Below are positions 39,355 through 49,915 of a stretch of 64,000 nt of DNA, in pieces. The position numbers were made by a program, and so were the translations under genes. Within the stretch, counting starts at the first letter, position 1. Each line of letters opens with the position of its first letter. Source of the stretch: Colwellia sp. (GTDB lineage Bacteria > Pseudomonadota > Gammaproteobacteria > Enterobacterales > Alteromonadaceae); assembly GCA_016765685.1 (NCBI GenBank), contig JAESPR010000011.1, forward strand, positions 1 through 64,000, written 5' to 3'. The notes beneath the pieces are model-generated. The model saw nothing but the letters and a program-made list of their open reading frames with translations. It ran no database searches and had not been told where the DNA came from.

Positions 39355-39990
39355 ATGAATAAAGGTTTTATGGTTGTTTTCGATGGTAGCAATGGCGCGG
39401 GAAAAACAACAGTAATTAAAAGCGTTGAAAAATATCTTTCTTCAAAAGGCTTTGATGTTTTATTAACAAGAGAGCCGGGTGGCACACCAATAGGCGAAAA
39501 AATCAGAGAAGTTATTTTAGATCCCTCTACCCCTGAAATGTCATTTATGACTGAATTAATGTTATTTGGCGCTGGGCGTGCACAACATATTCAAGAAAAA
39601 ATAAAACCCGCGCTAGCGCAAGGGAAGATCGTAATATCAGATAGATTCGATGCCGCAACGTTTAGTTTTCAACATTTCGCTAGAGGCATAGCATTAGATA
39701 CCATCACTAAAATTAATGATTTAGCTTTAGCCGGTTTTAGTCCTAATATGAATGTTATTTTAGATTTAGAGCCCAGTGAAGGGTTAAAAAGAGTGCATAG
39801 CCGCGGTGAAGGTCTAGATCGTTTAGAAGATGAAAAGTCAGAGTTTTTAATAAAAGCAAGAAATGGCTATTTAACACAGGCACAGCAAGCACCTGAAAAA
39901 TTTGTCGTTATTGATGCATCTCAATCGAAACAAAAAGTACTAACAGATGTTATTAAGGTTATTGATTCATTACTTGATAAGCACGGTTAA
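39355..39990 (+). CDS. tmk: Thymidylate kinase
   Basis: VFDGSNGAGKTTVIKSVEKYL, LLTREPGGTPIGEKIREVIL, SDRFDAATFSFQ. Confidence 0.96.
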   Translation: MNKGFMVVFDGSNGAGKTTVIKSVEKYLSSKGFDVLLTREPGGTPIGEKIREVILDPSTPEMSFMTELMLFGAGRAQHIQEKIKPALAQGKIVISDRFDAATFSFQHFARGIALDTITKINDLALAGFSPNMNVILDLEPSEGLKRVHSRGEGLDRLEDEKSEFLIKARNGYLTQAQQAPEKFVVIDASQSKQKVLTDVIKVIDSLLDKHG

Positions 39991-39991
39991 T

Positions 39992-40981
39992 ATGAGTGCT
40001 AGTATGAAATCATGGCTAATTGAACATCAACAGTTACTTAGTCAACAATTTAGCCGTAATATTTTGCCCCATGCCATTTTAGTCAGTGGTGTTACCGGCG
40101 CAGGTAAGTTAGAACTTGCCCAGTGGTTAGTGCACTTGTTGAGCTGTCAGCAGCCACAATCTATTAATAATACGGTAACAAAACACTTACAAAGTTGTGG
40201 TCATTGTAAGTCATGTTTATTGCTAAAAAGTAAAACTTACCCTGATCATCTTAATCTTGTTGCGGAAAAAAACAGTTTAGGGGTGGATAGCATTCGTCAC
40301 GCCAGTGCTTTTTTACAAAAAACAGCTCATTTAGGTAAATTCAAAACCATATTAATTGCACATGCGCAAACTATGACACTTGCAGCGGCCAATGCCTTGT
40401 TAAAAACCTTAGAAGAGCCAAGTGATGATAGTGTTATTATATTATTAACTAATGATATAGAAATGTTATTGCCTACTATTGTCAGTCGGTGTCGAGTGCT
40501 TAATATTAGGCCTAATGTTGGTCAAACATTATTGACGGATATATCAGCTCAAAAATTTAGTGGTGAAGCTCACACGGTAATGAATAACGGTTTTGTTAAC
40601 CTTACCCAGTTACCTGAGCTTACCGATAAAACGATTAATAAAGCATTCCAAGATTTTAAAACTTGTTATATTAACTACCTTCATGGTCAGCCGGTTGAGT
40701 CGCAACTATTACAACAGTTGTTAAATAATGATCATGCATTGCGCTGGTTAGAGCAAATTACCGTAAATTTACAACGTGAGCAGTTTGTAACGCTTGAGAA
40801 AGCCTCTAGCCAATCGATATTAAGTGCTGAGCTGCTAAATAAGCTCTATAAAGTTATCATTAATGGGTGTAAAGTAATAAAATCTTATACACAGGCAAAT
40901 AAACAATTTGTTTGTCAGCAGCTTATTATGACGATAAGTGATGTTATCGAAGCAAGTCAAATTAACAAGCAGGAGTGCTAG
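39992..40981 (+). CDS. holB: DNA polymerase III subunit delta'
   Basis: HAILVSGVTGAGKLELAQWLVHLL, CGHCKSCLLL, ANALLKTLEEP. Confidence 0.94.
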   Translation: MSASMKSWLIEHQQLLSQQFSRNILPHAILVSGVTGAGKLELAQWLVHLLSCQQPQSINNTVTKHLQSCGHCKSCLLLKSKTYPDHLNLVAEKNSLGVDSIRHASAFLQKTAHLGKFKTILIAHAQTMTLAAANALLKTLEEPSDDSVIILLTNDIEMLLPTIVSRCRVLNIRPNVGQTLLTDISAQKFSGEAHTVMNNGFVNLTQLPELTDKTINKAFQDFKTCYINYLHGQPVESQLLQQLLNNDHALRWLEQITVNLQREQFVTLEKASSQSILSAELLNKLYKVIINGCKVIKSYTQANKQFVCQQLIMTISDVIEASQINKQEC

Positions 40982-40982
40982 T

Positions 40983-41309
40983 TTGATCCCAATTAATATT
41001 GAATTTAATTCAGAGCATGACTTATATGTTTCCTATATGCCTTTTTTAAAAGAAGGTGGTTTATTTATTCGTACCGCAGAGCCTTATGAGTTAGGCTCAG
41101 AAGTTGAATTAAACATATTATTACCAGACTCATTAGAGCCGTCTTTGATTAAAGGCGAGGTCTGTTGGTTAACACCCACAGGAGCACAAAATGGTACGCC
41201 AGCAGGAATCGGCGTTAGTTTTACTGATGATCCTGATAAAATACGTCATCAAATTGAACAGGCTATTGCTCGGCAGTTAAGCTCATCAGAGCCAACATTA
41301 ACCATGTAA
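40983..41309 (+). CDS. PilZ domain protein (probable TTG start)
   Basis: MPFLKEGGLFIRTAEPYELGSEVELNILLPDSLEP...GIGVSF; conserved holB-pilZ-tatD order. Confidence 0.88.
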   Translation: MIPINIEFNSEHDLYVSYMPFLKEGGLFIRTAEPYELGSEVELNILLPDSLEPSLIKGEVCWLTPTGAQNGTPAGIGVSFTDDPDKIRHQIEQAIARQLSSSEPTLTM

Positions 41310-41419
41310 ACTACTTATTGATTATCTATCTTTACTCTTTTTATCTCACCCAAGCCTTTTTGCCTCTATTAGGGCTTTTTAATCTTTCATTTTAACCTTT
41401 TTATTGTTGGAGTTTTCCT

Positions 41420-42187
41420 TTGTTTATTGATTCACATTGCCATTTAGATCGTCTGAACTTATCACTTTATGATGATAATTTAGCGAATGTTGTGCAAGCG
41501 GCAAATGATGCAGACGTGAATAAACTTCTGTGTGTTAGTGTTACTTTAAAAGATTTTCCTGCGATGGCAGAAAAAACCAAAAATTTTGATAATGTGTTAC
41601 TTTCTTGTGGCATGCACCCGCTTAATCAAGAGGATGAAGTTGATATAGAACAGCTGTATAATCTTGCTCAAAACTCTAGAGTGATCGCTATTGGTGAAAC
41701 TGGTTTAGATTATTTTTATGCGCCAGAAACTAAAGCGCTGCAATTAGACTCATTTAAAAAGCATATAAGCGTTGCTAAAGCGCTTAATAAACCATTAATC
41801 ATTCATACCCGCGATGCCCAACAAGACACTTTAGATATGTTGCGCATTGAGGAAGCTGATAGCGTTGGCGGAATTCTACACTGCTTTACTGAAACTTGGG
41901 ATATGGCTAAACAAGCACTAGATTTAGGATTTTATATTTCTTTTTCTGGCATTGTAACCTTTAAAAATGCTAGTGCATTAAGAGAAGTTGCCAAGCTTGT
42001 TCCTGATGACAAATTTTTAATTGAAACAGACGCGCCATATTTAGCACCAGTTCCACATCGAGGCAAAGAAAATCAGCCCGCTTATGTTGTTGAAGTAGCA
42101 AAACATTTAGCCAGTATTCGCGGTCAATCAGTGGAGACCATTGCTAAGTTATCAACGGATAATTTTAATCGTCTTTTTAATTTGTAA
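41420..42187 (+). CDS. TatD family deoxyribonuclease/hydrolase
   Basis: FIDSHCHLDRL, IGETGLDYFYAPETK, IIHTRDA, ETDAPYLAPVPHRGKENQPAYV. Confidence 0.95.
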   Translation: MFIDSHCHLDRLNLSLYDDNLANVVQAANDADVNKLLCVSVTLKDFPAMAEKTKNFDNVLLSCGMHPLNQEDEVDIEQLYNLAQNSRVIAIGETGLDYFYAPETKALQLDSFKKHISVAKALNKPLIIHTRDAQQDTLDMLRIEEADSVGGILHCFTETWDMAKQALDLGFYISFSGIVTFKNASALREVAKLVPDDKFLIETDAPYLAPVPHRGKENQPAYVVEVAKHLASIRGQSVETIAKLSTDNFNRLFNL

Positions 42188-42230
42188 GGCTAGAGTCTAA
42201 CGCAAAGGAAGTTTTATTTTACTTAGATTT

Positions 42231-42267
42231 AAACAAAAAAAAGCCCAAACCTTGTTAGTTTGGGCTT
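42231..42267 (-). terminator. Intrinsic terminator (minus strand)
   Basis: AAGCCCAAAC (42241-42250) / GTTTGGGCTT (42258-42267), 10-bp stem; minus-strand T-run from the adjacent A-tract. Confidence 0.8.
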
Positions 42268-42561
42268 AAGGGAATGGCTCAAAGGGGTTTGAGCCGTGCG
42301 CTAATTAACTTTTACAAAACACATATAACCAAAACACATATAACCAAAAAACATGTAAATTAGAAGTTAGGTAAACGCAGAGCATTTACCTAAATTGCTG
42401 CGAGCATTTTCTACATTACTATAAGAAGAAATACAGTGCTTAACTTGGTATATCACAGCACTGTGCGCTTCTTGTACTAATTAAGTGTAGTGCAAGATTT
42501 TATTAATGCGAATTATTTTTATGATATTTTATCTTGTTGATTTTAAATGTGTTAATGGTGT

Positions 42562-42606
42562 CCTTTGAACCTGAACAGAAAATCAGGGTGGATTTCAAAG
42601 GTTTTT
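42562..42606 (+). terminator. Stem-loop with T-run, possible plus-strand terminator
   Basis: CCTTTGAA-CCTGA-ACAGAAAA-TCAGG-GTGGAT-TTCAAAGG-TTTTT. Confidence 0.55.
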
Positions 42607-42674
42607 ACTAACAGATTTTTCACGGCTTACAAAGTGTTTAATCACAAGATATGCACAGGCATGATTTTTACATA

Positions 42675-44249
42675 TTATTTAATTTTAGTTTCAATTAGTG
42701 CCATACTTTCGTCAGCAAAACCAACACCAGCTTCGTTATAAAAATTAAATACTTTATCAATGCCAAATTCTTCTAGTTTAGTGCGTTCATCATCATAACG
42801 CGCAATGGCGGCTATTTTTCCTTGATAACCCGCAATTCTTAATTGTTCGGTTATATTCATATTGTCAATAACATGAGGTAGGGCTAGCAAAACCAGCTCA
42901 AGGCGAGACAAGTTAATTCGCTCCCAGAAAAAAGCATCTTCAGCATCGCCATAATAAGCCTGCACCCCTTGTTGTGTTAACCGAGTAACTTTTTCTGGAT
43001 CTGCATCTAAACCCCAAACTAATTTATTACTGTGCTCACAAATAGCGCGGTAAGCACCCATACCAACACGCCCCATGCCTATAACAACAATAGGTGCTTG
43101 CTTTGGTTGGCAAAAAATATCTTCAGTTAAGCATGTTTTACGTTCAAAGCGATGAAAAAATTCTTTGTGTTGAGTAAAAAAACTATGAGCAAAGCGGTAT
43201 AAGATGTTAGTAATAACAAAAGAAATAGCAACGCTTAGCGCTAAAATGACTAACCAGTCGTTGCTTAACCAACCATTGGTAACACTAATAGCGGCTACTA
43301 TTAGGCCAAATTCACTAAAGTTACTTAAGGCTAAAGCACTTAAAAAGGCGGTTCGACAACGTATTTTTAATAGACTTAATAGTCCAAAAAACAAGGCAAA
43401 CTTAACAGGAAGAATAACCACTAGCAGTATAGCTAGCCCTAACATTTCTAAAGTAGGGATTGCGCTAAAACCAATAGATAAAAAGAAACCAATAAGAAAC
43501 AGGTCTTTAAAGCTTAATAACGATTTGTTTATTTCGGTGGCTTTGGAGTGAGAGGCTAAAAACATTCCCATTAATAGTGCGCCTAAGTCACCTTTAATAT
43601 TAACAAGTTCAAATAACTCATAACTACCTAAAGCAATAAAAAAACCCATTAAAGGGATTAATTCACCATGACCTACATGGTCAACAATTTTGTTGATTAG
43701 GGGTCTAATAAAAAACAACAGTAATAACGCAAAAGCCCAAATTGAGGGGGTTTCTCCAGTAGCGAACACTAAAAAACCTACGGCAACTATGTCTTGAATA
43801 ACCAGTATTGCGACTGCTAATTTTCCGTGTCGGGTGCGCATTTCGCCACTTTCTTCTAACAGCTTGATGACACACACTGTGCTGCTAAAACTTAAAGCAA
43901 AGGCGATAAGTGTCGCGGTGATGAGATCTAACTGAGTAAAATAGTTAATTGCTAGCAAGGCAAATATTTTGATGACAACAACCGTTAACAGCATCCAAAT
44001 AATGGTATGTAAAGAGCTTGTTAGCCATACTTCGCTTTTAAATAAGCTTTTAACATTAAGTTTTAAGCCAATGGTAAATAACATTAAGGTAATGCCTAAA
44101 TTACTTAAAATAGTGAGACTATCGTCGGCTTGATAACCCAGAAAATTTAAAGCAAAACCGGCAATGAGAAAACCAATGGAAGGGGGCAGCTTTACGGTTT
44201 TAGCTGCGAAGCCGCAAATAAAGGCGAAAAATATCCAAATAAAATCCAT
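42675..44249 (-). CDS. Monovalent cation:proton antiporter-2 (Kef/YbaL-type) with TrkA-N domain
   Basis: PPSIGFLIAGFALNFLG, LVIQDIVAVGFLV, VVIGMGRVGMGAYRAI. Confidence 0.92.
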   Translation of the reverse strand: MDFIWIFFAFICGFAAKTVKLPPSIGFLIAGFALNFLGYQADDSLTILSNLGITLMLFTIGLKLNVKSLFKSEVWLTSSLHTIIWMLLTVVVIKIFALLAINYFTQLDLITATLIAFALSFSSTVCVIKLLEESGEMRTRHGKLAVAILVIQDIVAVGFLVFATGETPSIWAFALLLLFFIRPLINKIVDHVGHGELIPLMGFFIALGSYELFELVNIKGDLGALLMGMFLASHSKATEINKSLLSFKDLFLIGFFLSIGFSAIPTLEMLGLAILLVVILPVKFALFFGLLSLLKIRCRTAFLSALALSNFSEFGLIVAAISVTNGWLSNDWLVILALSVAISFVITNILYRFAHSFFTQHKEFFHRFERKTCLTEDIFCQPKQAPIVVIGMGRVGMGAYRAICEHSNKLVWGLDADPEKVTRLTQQGVQAYYGDAEDAFFWERINLSRLELVLLALPHVIDNMNITEQLRIAGYQGKIAAIARYDDERTKLEEFGIDKVFNFYNEAGVGFADESMALIETKIK

Positions 44250-44280
44250 AATAATACTTTTTCCTATAGTTAATGATTAA

Positions 44281-44934
44281 CTAGGGTGTTATCAATACAT
44301 TCAGTTGTTGTTTCATAAATTCAACGATGAGCGGTTGTGCGGTAATATTAGGGTGTATGCCATCGGCCTGCATTAGTTCGGGTTTTATGGCGATAGGCTC
44401 CATAAAAAACGGTACTAAAGTAATATCACTTTGCTTAGCTACTTGAGTAAAGGTTTGATTAAACAGCTTATTATAACGTGCGCCATAGTTAGGGGGAATT
44501 TTTATATCCATCAATAACACTTTGATACCTTGTTGTTTGGCTAAATTAATTATTTGTAACAAGTTATTTTTAATAAGCTGAGGAGGAAAGCCTCTTAGGC
44601 CGTCATTGCCGCCTAATTCTATTAACAAATAATCAATGTGTTGTTTAGCTAAAATCCTCGGTAAGCGAGTTAATCCGCCACTTGTAGTCTCACCACTAAT
44701 GCTAGCATTGACTAAGGTGTAAGGGGCTTTTTTCTGCTGCAAAATTTGGTTAAGCTGATACACCCAGCCTTGGTTTTCTTTCATACCAAAACTTGCACTT
44801 AGGCTATCGCCTAGTATTAAAATAGAGCTAACTTTATTACTATGGTTTTCTTGGGCTTGGCTTGTGTTAGTGAACAATAGCCCCAAGTTAGTAATTATTA
44901 ATAGCGAAACATAAAAGAAAGTACTTTTTATCAT
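44281..44934 (-). CDS. tesA: Arylesterase / acyl-CoA thioesterase I (SGNH hydrolase)
   Basis: ILILGDSLSASFGM, ELGGNDGLRG, ADGIHPN; divergent to ybbA. Confidence 0.94.
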   Translation of the reverse strand: MIKSTFFYVSLLIITNLGLLFTNTSQAQENHSNKVSSILILGDSLSASFGMKENQGWVYQLNQILQQKKAPYTLVNASISGETTSGGLTRLPRILAKQHIDYLLIELGGNDGLRGFPPQLIKNNLLQIINLAKQQGIKVLLMDIKIPPNYGARYNKLFNQTFTQVAKQSDITLVPFFMEPIAIKPELMQADGIHPNITAQPLIVEFMKQQLNVLITP

Positions 44935-45661
44935 GAAATCAAATCCCGAAATTATTCTTAAAACTCAGTCGCTTGCTAAGATTGTAACATTAGAAGACAA
45001 ACAACTGAACCTGTTGCACGATGTTAATTTAACGGTAACCGCAGGGCAAACTATTGCTATTGTTGGCTCATCTGGCTCAGGAAAAACCACCTTGTTATCA
45101 ATTTTAGCGGGCTTAGATTTACCCTCTAGTGGTGAAGTTTATCTTAAAAACAAGGCGATGCACCAGTTAAATGAAGAGCAGCGCAGTCAAGTGAGAGCAG
45201 ATCACGTTGGTTTTATCTTTCAGCAATTTTTATTGATAAATAGTTTAACAGCGTTAGAGAATGTAATGTTGCCAGCGGAGCTTGCCCATAATGACGATGC
45301 TAAAAAACTAGCATTATCGTTATTAGCACAAGTAGGCTTGAGTGCACGTGTTAACCATTTTCCCGCACAACTTTCTGGTGGTGAGCAGCAACGTGTTGCC
45401 ATTGCAAGGGCCTTTATCACCAAGCCAGATATTTTATTTGCTGATGAACCTACCGGTAATTTAGATAAACAAACATCTGAGCATATTGCTGATTTATTAT
45501 TTGATCTAAATAAACAGTTTGGCACTACTTTAGTGCTAGTTAGTCATGATTTAACGCTAGCCCAACGCTGTCAACGACAAGTTGAAATGCGTGATGGTAA
45601 ATTGATTGATACGCAATCTTCAGTAAAAGAAACCTCTGTTCAAACTGAGCAAATAGCATGA
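44933..45661 (+). CDS. ybbA: ABC transporter ATP-binding protein YbbA-like
   Basis: [51 protein letters not shown]. Confidence 0.93.
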   Translation: MKSNPEIILKTQSLAKIVTLEDKQLNLLHDVNLTVTAGQTIAIVGSSGSGKTTLLSILAGLDLPSSGEVYLKNKAMHQLNEEQRSQVRADHVGFIFQQFLLINSLTALENVMLPAELAHNDDAKKLALSLLAQVGLSARVNHFPAQLSGGEQQRVAIARAFITKPDILFADEPTGNLDKQTSEHIADLLFDLNKQFGTTLVLVSHDLTLAQRCQRQVEMRDGKLIDTQSSVKETSVQTEQIA

Positions 45662-48294
45662 GTTTACTCAAAAAAAACTGGGTTAAACAGGCCTTACGCT
45701 TATTAAGACATGAGCTTAAGCGTGGTGAGCTGACTATCGTTGTATTAGCTATAGTGCTTGGTGTTGCCAGCGTATTTTCGTTAGCCGGTTTTTCAGGAAA
45801 AATCAAACAAGCATTGATCAATGAAAGTACCAGCTTTATCGCCTCTGATCGCGTTTTACAAACTAGCCGACCAATATTGTTTGAACAAAAGCCATTAGAA
45901 CAAAAGTTAGCTGAGCAAAAATCAAGTGAAAATAATCTGCTAACCCGAAATAGCATGGATAAAAAAAGTCAGCAGTTAGACATCAAACAAGCACAACAGG
46001 TATTAATGTCATCAATGGTATTTGCCGGTGACAATATGCAGCTTGTTGAAATTCAAGCGGTGTCGAGTGGTTATCCATTACGTGGGGAACTACGGGTTAG
46101 TTTTGATAACAATTTAGCAACTAACGAAAGTGTACATGCACCTAAGTTAGGTACTGTTTTCATTGAAGAAAAACTCTTATCTTTGCTTAAGGTAAAGCTT
46201 GGCGATACCTTAGATATTGGTGAAGCGAGTTTTATTATTGCAGGAATAGCCACACAAATTCCTGATGCCTCGTTTAGTGTTTTTACCTCGGGTGTTAAAG
46301 TGCTAGTAAATATTGATGACATTGGCGCAACTCAATTAATTCAACCGGGCAGTAGGCTAACCTATAAATATTTATTTTCTGGAGATGAAAGAGATATTAA
46401 ATCCCTTGATGATTGGTTTAAGCCACAAGTTAATGATAGCCAGCGTTGGTATGATATTCAGTCAAAACAGTCACCTTTAGCTAGTGCGCTCAATAAAGCA
46501 GAAAAGTACCTTTCTTTAGCGAGTTTACTGGGTATTATTTTAGCGGCGGTTGCGGTTGCGGTTGCAAGTAGGCGTTATGCAGAAAAACATCAAAGCAGTG
46601 TCGCGGTTTATAAAGCGATGGGCGCTTCTTCAACGTACATTAAAAAGCTGTATTATTTGCATTGGACTTTGTTAAGTGCCTTAAGTATTAGCTTAGGGTT
46701 ACTCTTAGGCTATTTACTGGCGCAATTGGGTTTATATGCCATACAAGACTATCTGCCGGTTAATGTTGCTATAAAAGACAGTGCTACTTCCTTCCTTACC
46801 ACGCTATTAACACCGCTTGGGTTTTATCCTTTAATTATGGCAATTCTTACAGGCGTGATTTGCTCATTGGCTTTTGCTATTACGCCATTAAAAGAACTTG
46901 TTGCCACCTCGCCTTTAGCTGTTATTCGTGCGGCAAATCTTGGTGGGTCAGGGGCAAGTCTATCAACCAAAGCCTTTTATTTTTTACCTCAGCTTATTGC
47001 TTTGTTTTTATTATTATTATTATTTAGTCAAGAATTAATGTTAAGTTTCACCTTGTTGATTGGTGGCATTTTAGTGTCTGCGCTATTACTCATTTTTGGC
47101 CGTATATTAATGAAAGTAAGTCGCTCGGTTGGTACTAAATCAGGCGCCGCATGGCATTTAGCGTTAGCTAATTTGCAGCGTCGCGCAAAAGCGAATAGTG
47201 TACAACTGGTTAGTTTTACCTTGGCAATAAAACTGTTATTAATGATTATTGTGATAAAAAGTTCTCTGCTGAGTGAATGGCAAGCACAGTTACCAGAGCA
47301 AGCACCCAATTTGTTTTTAGTTAATATTGCGCAAACACAAGTTGACAAGGTTGAACAGTTTATTGATGAACAGAATATTGTTGCCAGCGATCTTTACGCC
47401 GTCATTCGAGGGCGATTAACCGCAATTAATGATGATAAAATTGTCAAAGAAGCTTCCAAAGAAGAAAACGATGGTAGTGATAATGGTCGCCAAGGAGTCG
47501 GGCGAGAATTAAGCTTAACTTGGCGAAGTCATTTGCCTAATGAAAATATTATAGAGCAAGGCACTTGGTGGACTGATGCCAAACCACAGGTTTCTATTGA
47601 GCAAGGTATAGCGAAACGTTTAAAGGTTAAGTTAGGCGACAACTTAACCTTTCAGTTAGGTAGTGAAGTTATCACCGTGCCTGTTACTAGCATTCGAAAA
47701 GTTAATTGGCAATCAATGCAGCCTAACTTTTATATGATTTTCAGCCCGCAAGTTTTGGCTGATTTTCCTGCCAGTTATATTTCATCCTTGCATGTTACAC
47801 CACCGCAAAAAATCTTAATACAACGTTTTTTAAGTACATATCCAACCATCAGTGTTATTGATGTTGACGCCATGATTGCTCAATTAAGAAAGGTAATTGG
47901 TCAAGTTTCTATCGCGGTAGAGTTTATTTTAGTGTTAGTGGTTTTTGCCGGCTGTTTAGTGCTTATTGCGCAAGTGCAAGCAAGCATGGAAGAGCGTGAA
48001 CGAGAAATAGCTATATTGCGTACTATTGGTGCTAAGGGTTCTTTACTGCGTAATAGTGTGTTATTAGAATTTGTTGCTTTAGGTGCTATTGCAGGGCTTA
48101 TGGCGAGTGTTGCTATGGAGCTAACCGTTTATTTGTTGCAAAATTATTTATTCAAAATGGAAACTAGCTTCCATTTTGAGTTTTGGCTATTGGGTATTTT
48201 AGCCGGTGCAGGTTTTGTTGGTTTAATTGGCTTACTCAGTTGTTGGCGATTATTAACAATGTCTAGTGTTACCTTGATCCGCAGAACTATGTAG
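45658..48294 (+). CDS. ybbP: ABC transporter permease YbbP-like (FtsX domains)
   Basis: 878 aa multi-TM; EREREIAILRTIGAKGSLLRNSVLLEF; follows ybbA. Confidence 0.9.
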   Translation: MSLLKKNWVKQALRLLRHELKRGELTIVVLAIVLGVASVFSLAGFSGKIKQALINESTSFIASDRVLQTSRPILFEQKPLEQKLAEQKSSENNLLTRNSMDKKSQQLDIKQAQQVLMSSMVFAGDNMQLVEIQAVSSGYPLRGELRVSFDNNLATNESVHAPKLGTVFIEEKLLSLLKVKLGDTLDIGEASFIIAGIATQIPDASFSVFTSGVKVLVNIDDIGATQLIQPGSRLTYKYLFSGDERDIKSLDDWFKPQVNDSQRWYDIQSKQSPLASALNKAEKYLSLASLLGIILAAVAVAVASRRYAEKHQSSVAVYKAMGASSTYIKKLYYLHWTLLSALSISLGLLLGYLLAQLGLYAIQDYLPVNVAIKDSATSFLTTLLTPLGFYPLIMAILTGVICSLAFAITPLKELVATSPLAVIRAANLGGSGASLSTKAFYFLPQLIALFLLLLLFSQELMLSFTLLIGGILVSALLLIFGRILMKVSRSVGTKSGAAWHLALANLQRRAKANSVQLVSFTLAIKLLLMIIVIKSSLLSEWQAQLPEQAPNLFLVNIAQTQVDKVEQFIDEQNIVASDLYAVIRGRLTAINDDKIVKEASKEENDGSDNGRQGVGRELSLTWRSHLPNENIIEQGTWWTDAKPQVSIEQGIAKRLKVKLGDNLTFQLGSEVITVPVTSIRKVNWQSMQPNFYMIFSPQVLADFPASYISSLHVTPPQKILIQRFLSTYPTISVIDVDAMIAQLRKVIGQVSIAVEFILVLVVFAGCLVLIAQVQASMEEREREIAILRTIGAKGSLLRNSVLLEFVALGAIAGLMASVAMELTVYLLQNYLFKMETSFHFEFWLLGILAGAGFVGLIGLLSCWRLLTMSSVTLIRRTM

Positions 48295-48297
48295 TAT

Positions 48298-48359
48298 TAG
48301 CATGGCTATACCCATGATAATTCCAGCTGAATCCTGCATCTTGAGGTAGCATGGCTATA
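48298..48359. repeat. Candidate dispersed intergenic repeat bounded by 13-nt direct repeats
   Basis: TAGCATGGCTATA at 48298-48310 and 48347-48359 flanking CCCATGATAATTCCAGCTGAATCCTGCATCTTGAGG. Confidence 0.6.
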
Positions 48360-48428
48360 AACATTGTTGTTGTATTTTTAAAGTGAATACTTGAGAATAA
48401 GTGTTTAATCATTAAGGACTTATCATTT

Positions 48429-49496
48429 ATGGATGTTTCTCCAAAACAAGCGAGCATTGTTAAGGTATTTGTAACTATTGCGGCTGTTTTTATTATTCTT
48501 GCTGGCATTAAAGCTGCGGCGAGTATTTTAGTGCCTTTTTTACTCTCTTTATTTATCGCGATTATCTGTAACCCATTAGTGACAAAAGCCAGTGAGTTTA
48601 AAGTACCTAAAGCTGTTTCAGTTATTATTGTTATTGGCATTTTTGTCACTATTGCTTTGTCGTTAGCTGGTTTGGTGGGCAAGTCGATAAATGAATTGTC
48701 GCAGCTTATTCCACATTACCGCATACAATTACAAGAGCAATTTATTTGGCTAACCGATTTTTTATCGGGTTATAACATTCAAATATCTTCAGCGATTTTA
48801 TTACAGTACTTCGACCCTGCTGTGGCAATGGGTATGGCGGCCAATATGCTGAGTGGTTTTGGCTCAGTAATGGCAAACCTTTTTTTAATCATACTGACCA
48901 TTGTTTTTATGCTCTTTGAAGCCTCATCATTTCCGTTAAAATTGCACTTTGCTTTAGATGATCCCGAAATGCGTTTAAAGCAAATTGAGCGTTTTTTGGC
49001 CTCGGTAAATCACTATATTGCCATTAAAACACTGGTCAGTATTGCTACGGGCATTATTGTGTCATTTATGCTTTGGGCTTTTGGTTTAGACTTTTACTTA
49101 TTGTGGGGCGTGTTAGCCTTTTTATTTAATTATATTCCTAATATTGGTAGTATCATTGCAGCAGTGCCAGCAGTGACATTAGCCGCTTTGCAGCTAGGGT
49201 TAGGAGAGGCTGGTTTTATCGGGCTGGGTTATATTGCCATTAACATGGTGATGGGTAATATGATCGAACCAAGGTATTTAGGCAAAGGTTTAGGTTTATC
49301 AACATTAGTCGTGTTTTTATCATTAATTTTCTGGGGTTGGTTATTGGGTACTGTGGGTATGTTGCTCAGCGTACCCTTAACCATGATTTTAAAAATTGGT
49401 TTTGAAAATTCGCCAGAGGGACGTTGGTTAGCTGTTTTATTAAGTGATGAAGACAGTGTTGTTAAAGAGTTAGAACAAGCACAGCCAAGTGAATAA
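48429..49496 (+). CDS. AI-2E family transporter
   Basis: Multi-TM; WGVLAFLFNYIPNIGSIIAAVPAVTLA, NMIEPRYLGKGLGLSTLVVFLSLIFWGWLLG. Confidence 0.92.
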   Translation: MDVSPKQASIVKVFVTIAAVFIILAGIKAAASILVPFLLSLFIAIICNPLVTKASEFKVPKAVSVIIVIGIFVTIALSLAGLVGKSINELSQLIPHYRIQLQEQFIWLTDFLSGYNIQISSAILLQYFDPAVAMGMAANMLSGFGSVMANLFLIILTIVFMLFEASSFPLKLHFALDDPEMRLKQIERFLASVNHYIAIKTLVSIATGIIVSFMLWAFGLDFYLLWGVLAFLFNYIPNIGSIIAAVPAVTLAALQLGLGEAGFIGLGYIAINMVMGNMIEPRYLGKGLGLSTLVVFLSLIFWGWLLGTVGMLLSVPLTMILKIGFENSPEGRWLAVLLSDEDSVVKELEQAQPSE

Positions 49497-49510
49497 ACAA
49501 AAAAGTGACA

Positions 49511-49915
49511 TTATTTTACGCTTTCTAGCTCATTAATACGGCTTTGAGTCACGGACACATAGCATTTTTTGTAAGCTATTCCTGCTCCTTTTTCTGGCGA
49601 AATAGCAAGGTATTGCCAACGACAATCGTTATCACGAAAAGTAATGAAATTGCTTTGTGAACGTTTGAACATTTTCAAGGCAGAATAACGGCCGGTAACG
49701 AGAGCTTTTTCTTCCAAATTAAAAACATGATGATTTACCCACGTTTGTAATTCACGATCAAGCACATCTTTTACCGCATCTAGACAACGTGATTGCTGTG
49801 CTGTGGCGTGTTCAGCCTTTTCACAGTCAGCCAATGTTTTTTGAGCAAAAGCAGTGATTGGATGTAAAAATTGAATCAAGATGAAAACACTTAAGGTGAA
49901 AGCTTTTTTTGTCAT
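49511..49915 (-). CDS. DUF1311/LprI-like secreted protein
   Basis: Signal peptide; FRDNDCRWQYLAISPEKGAGIAYKKCYVSVTQSRINELES. Confidence 0.7.
   Translation of the reverse strand: MTKKAFTLSVFILIQFLHPITAFAQKTLADCEKAEHATAQQSRCLDAVKDVLDRELQTWVNHHVFNLEEKALVTGRYSALKMFKRSQSNFITFRDNDCRWQYLAISPEKGAGIAYKKCYVSVTQSRINELESVK

Noticed and set aside
42188-42674. Hairpin region considered as tmRNA, 6S RNA or RNase P RNA
   Set aside because: No tmRNA tag/CCA end, no ygfA/zapA context, and no RNase P core motifs recognised.
45540-45956. 138 aa minus-strand ORF opposite ybbA/ybbP
   Set aside because: Antisense to two well-supported genes; low-complexity Cys/Ser/Asn content is the reverse complement of an EQK-rich segment.
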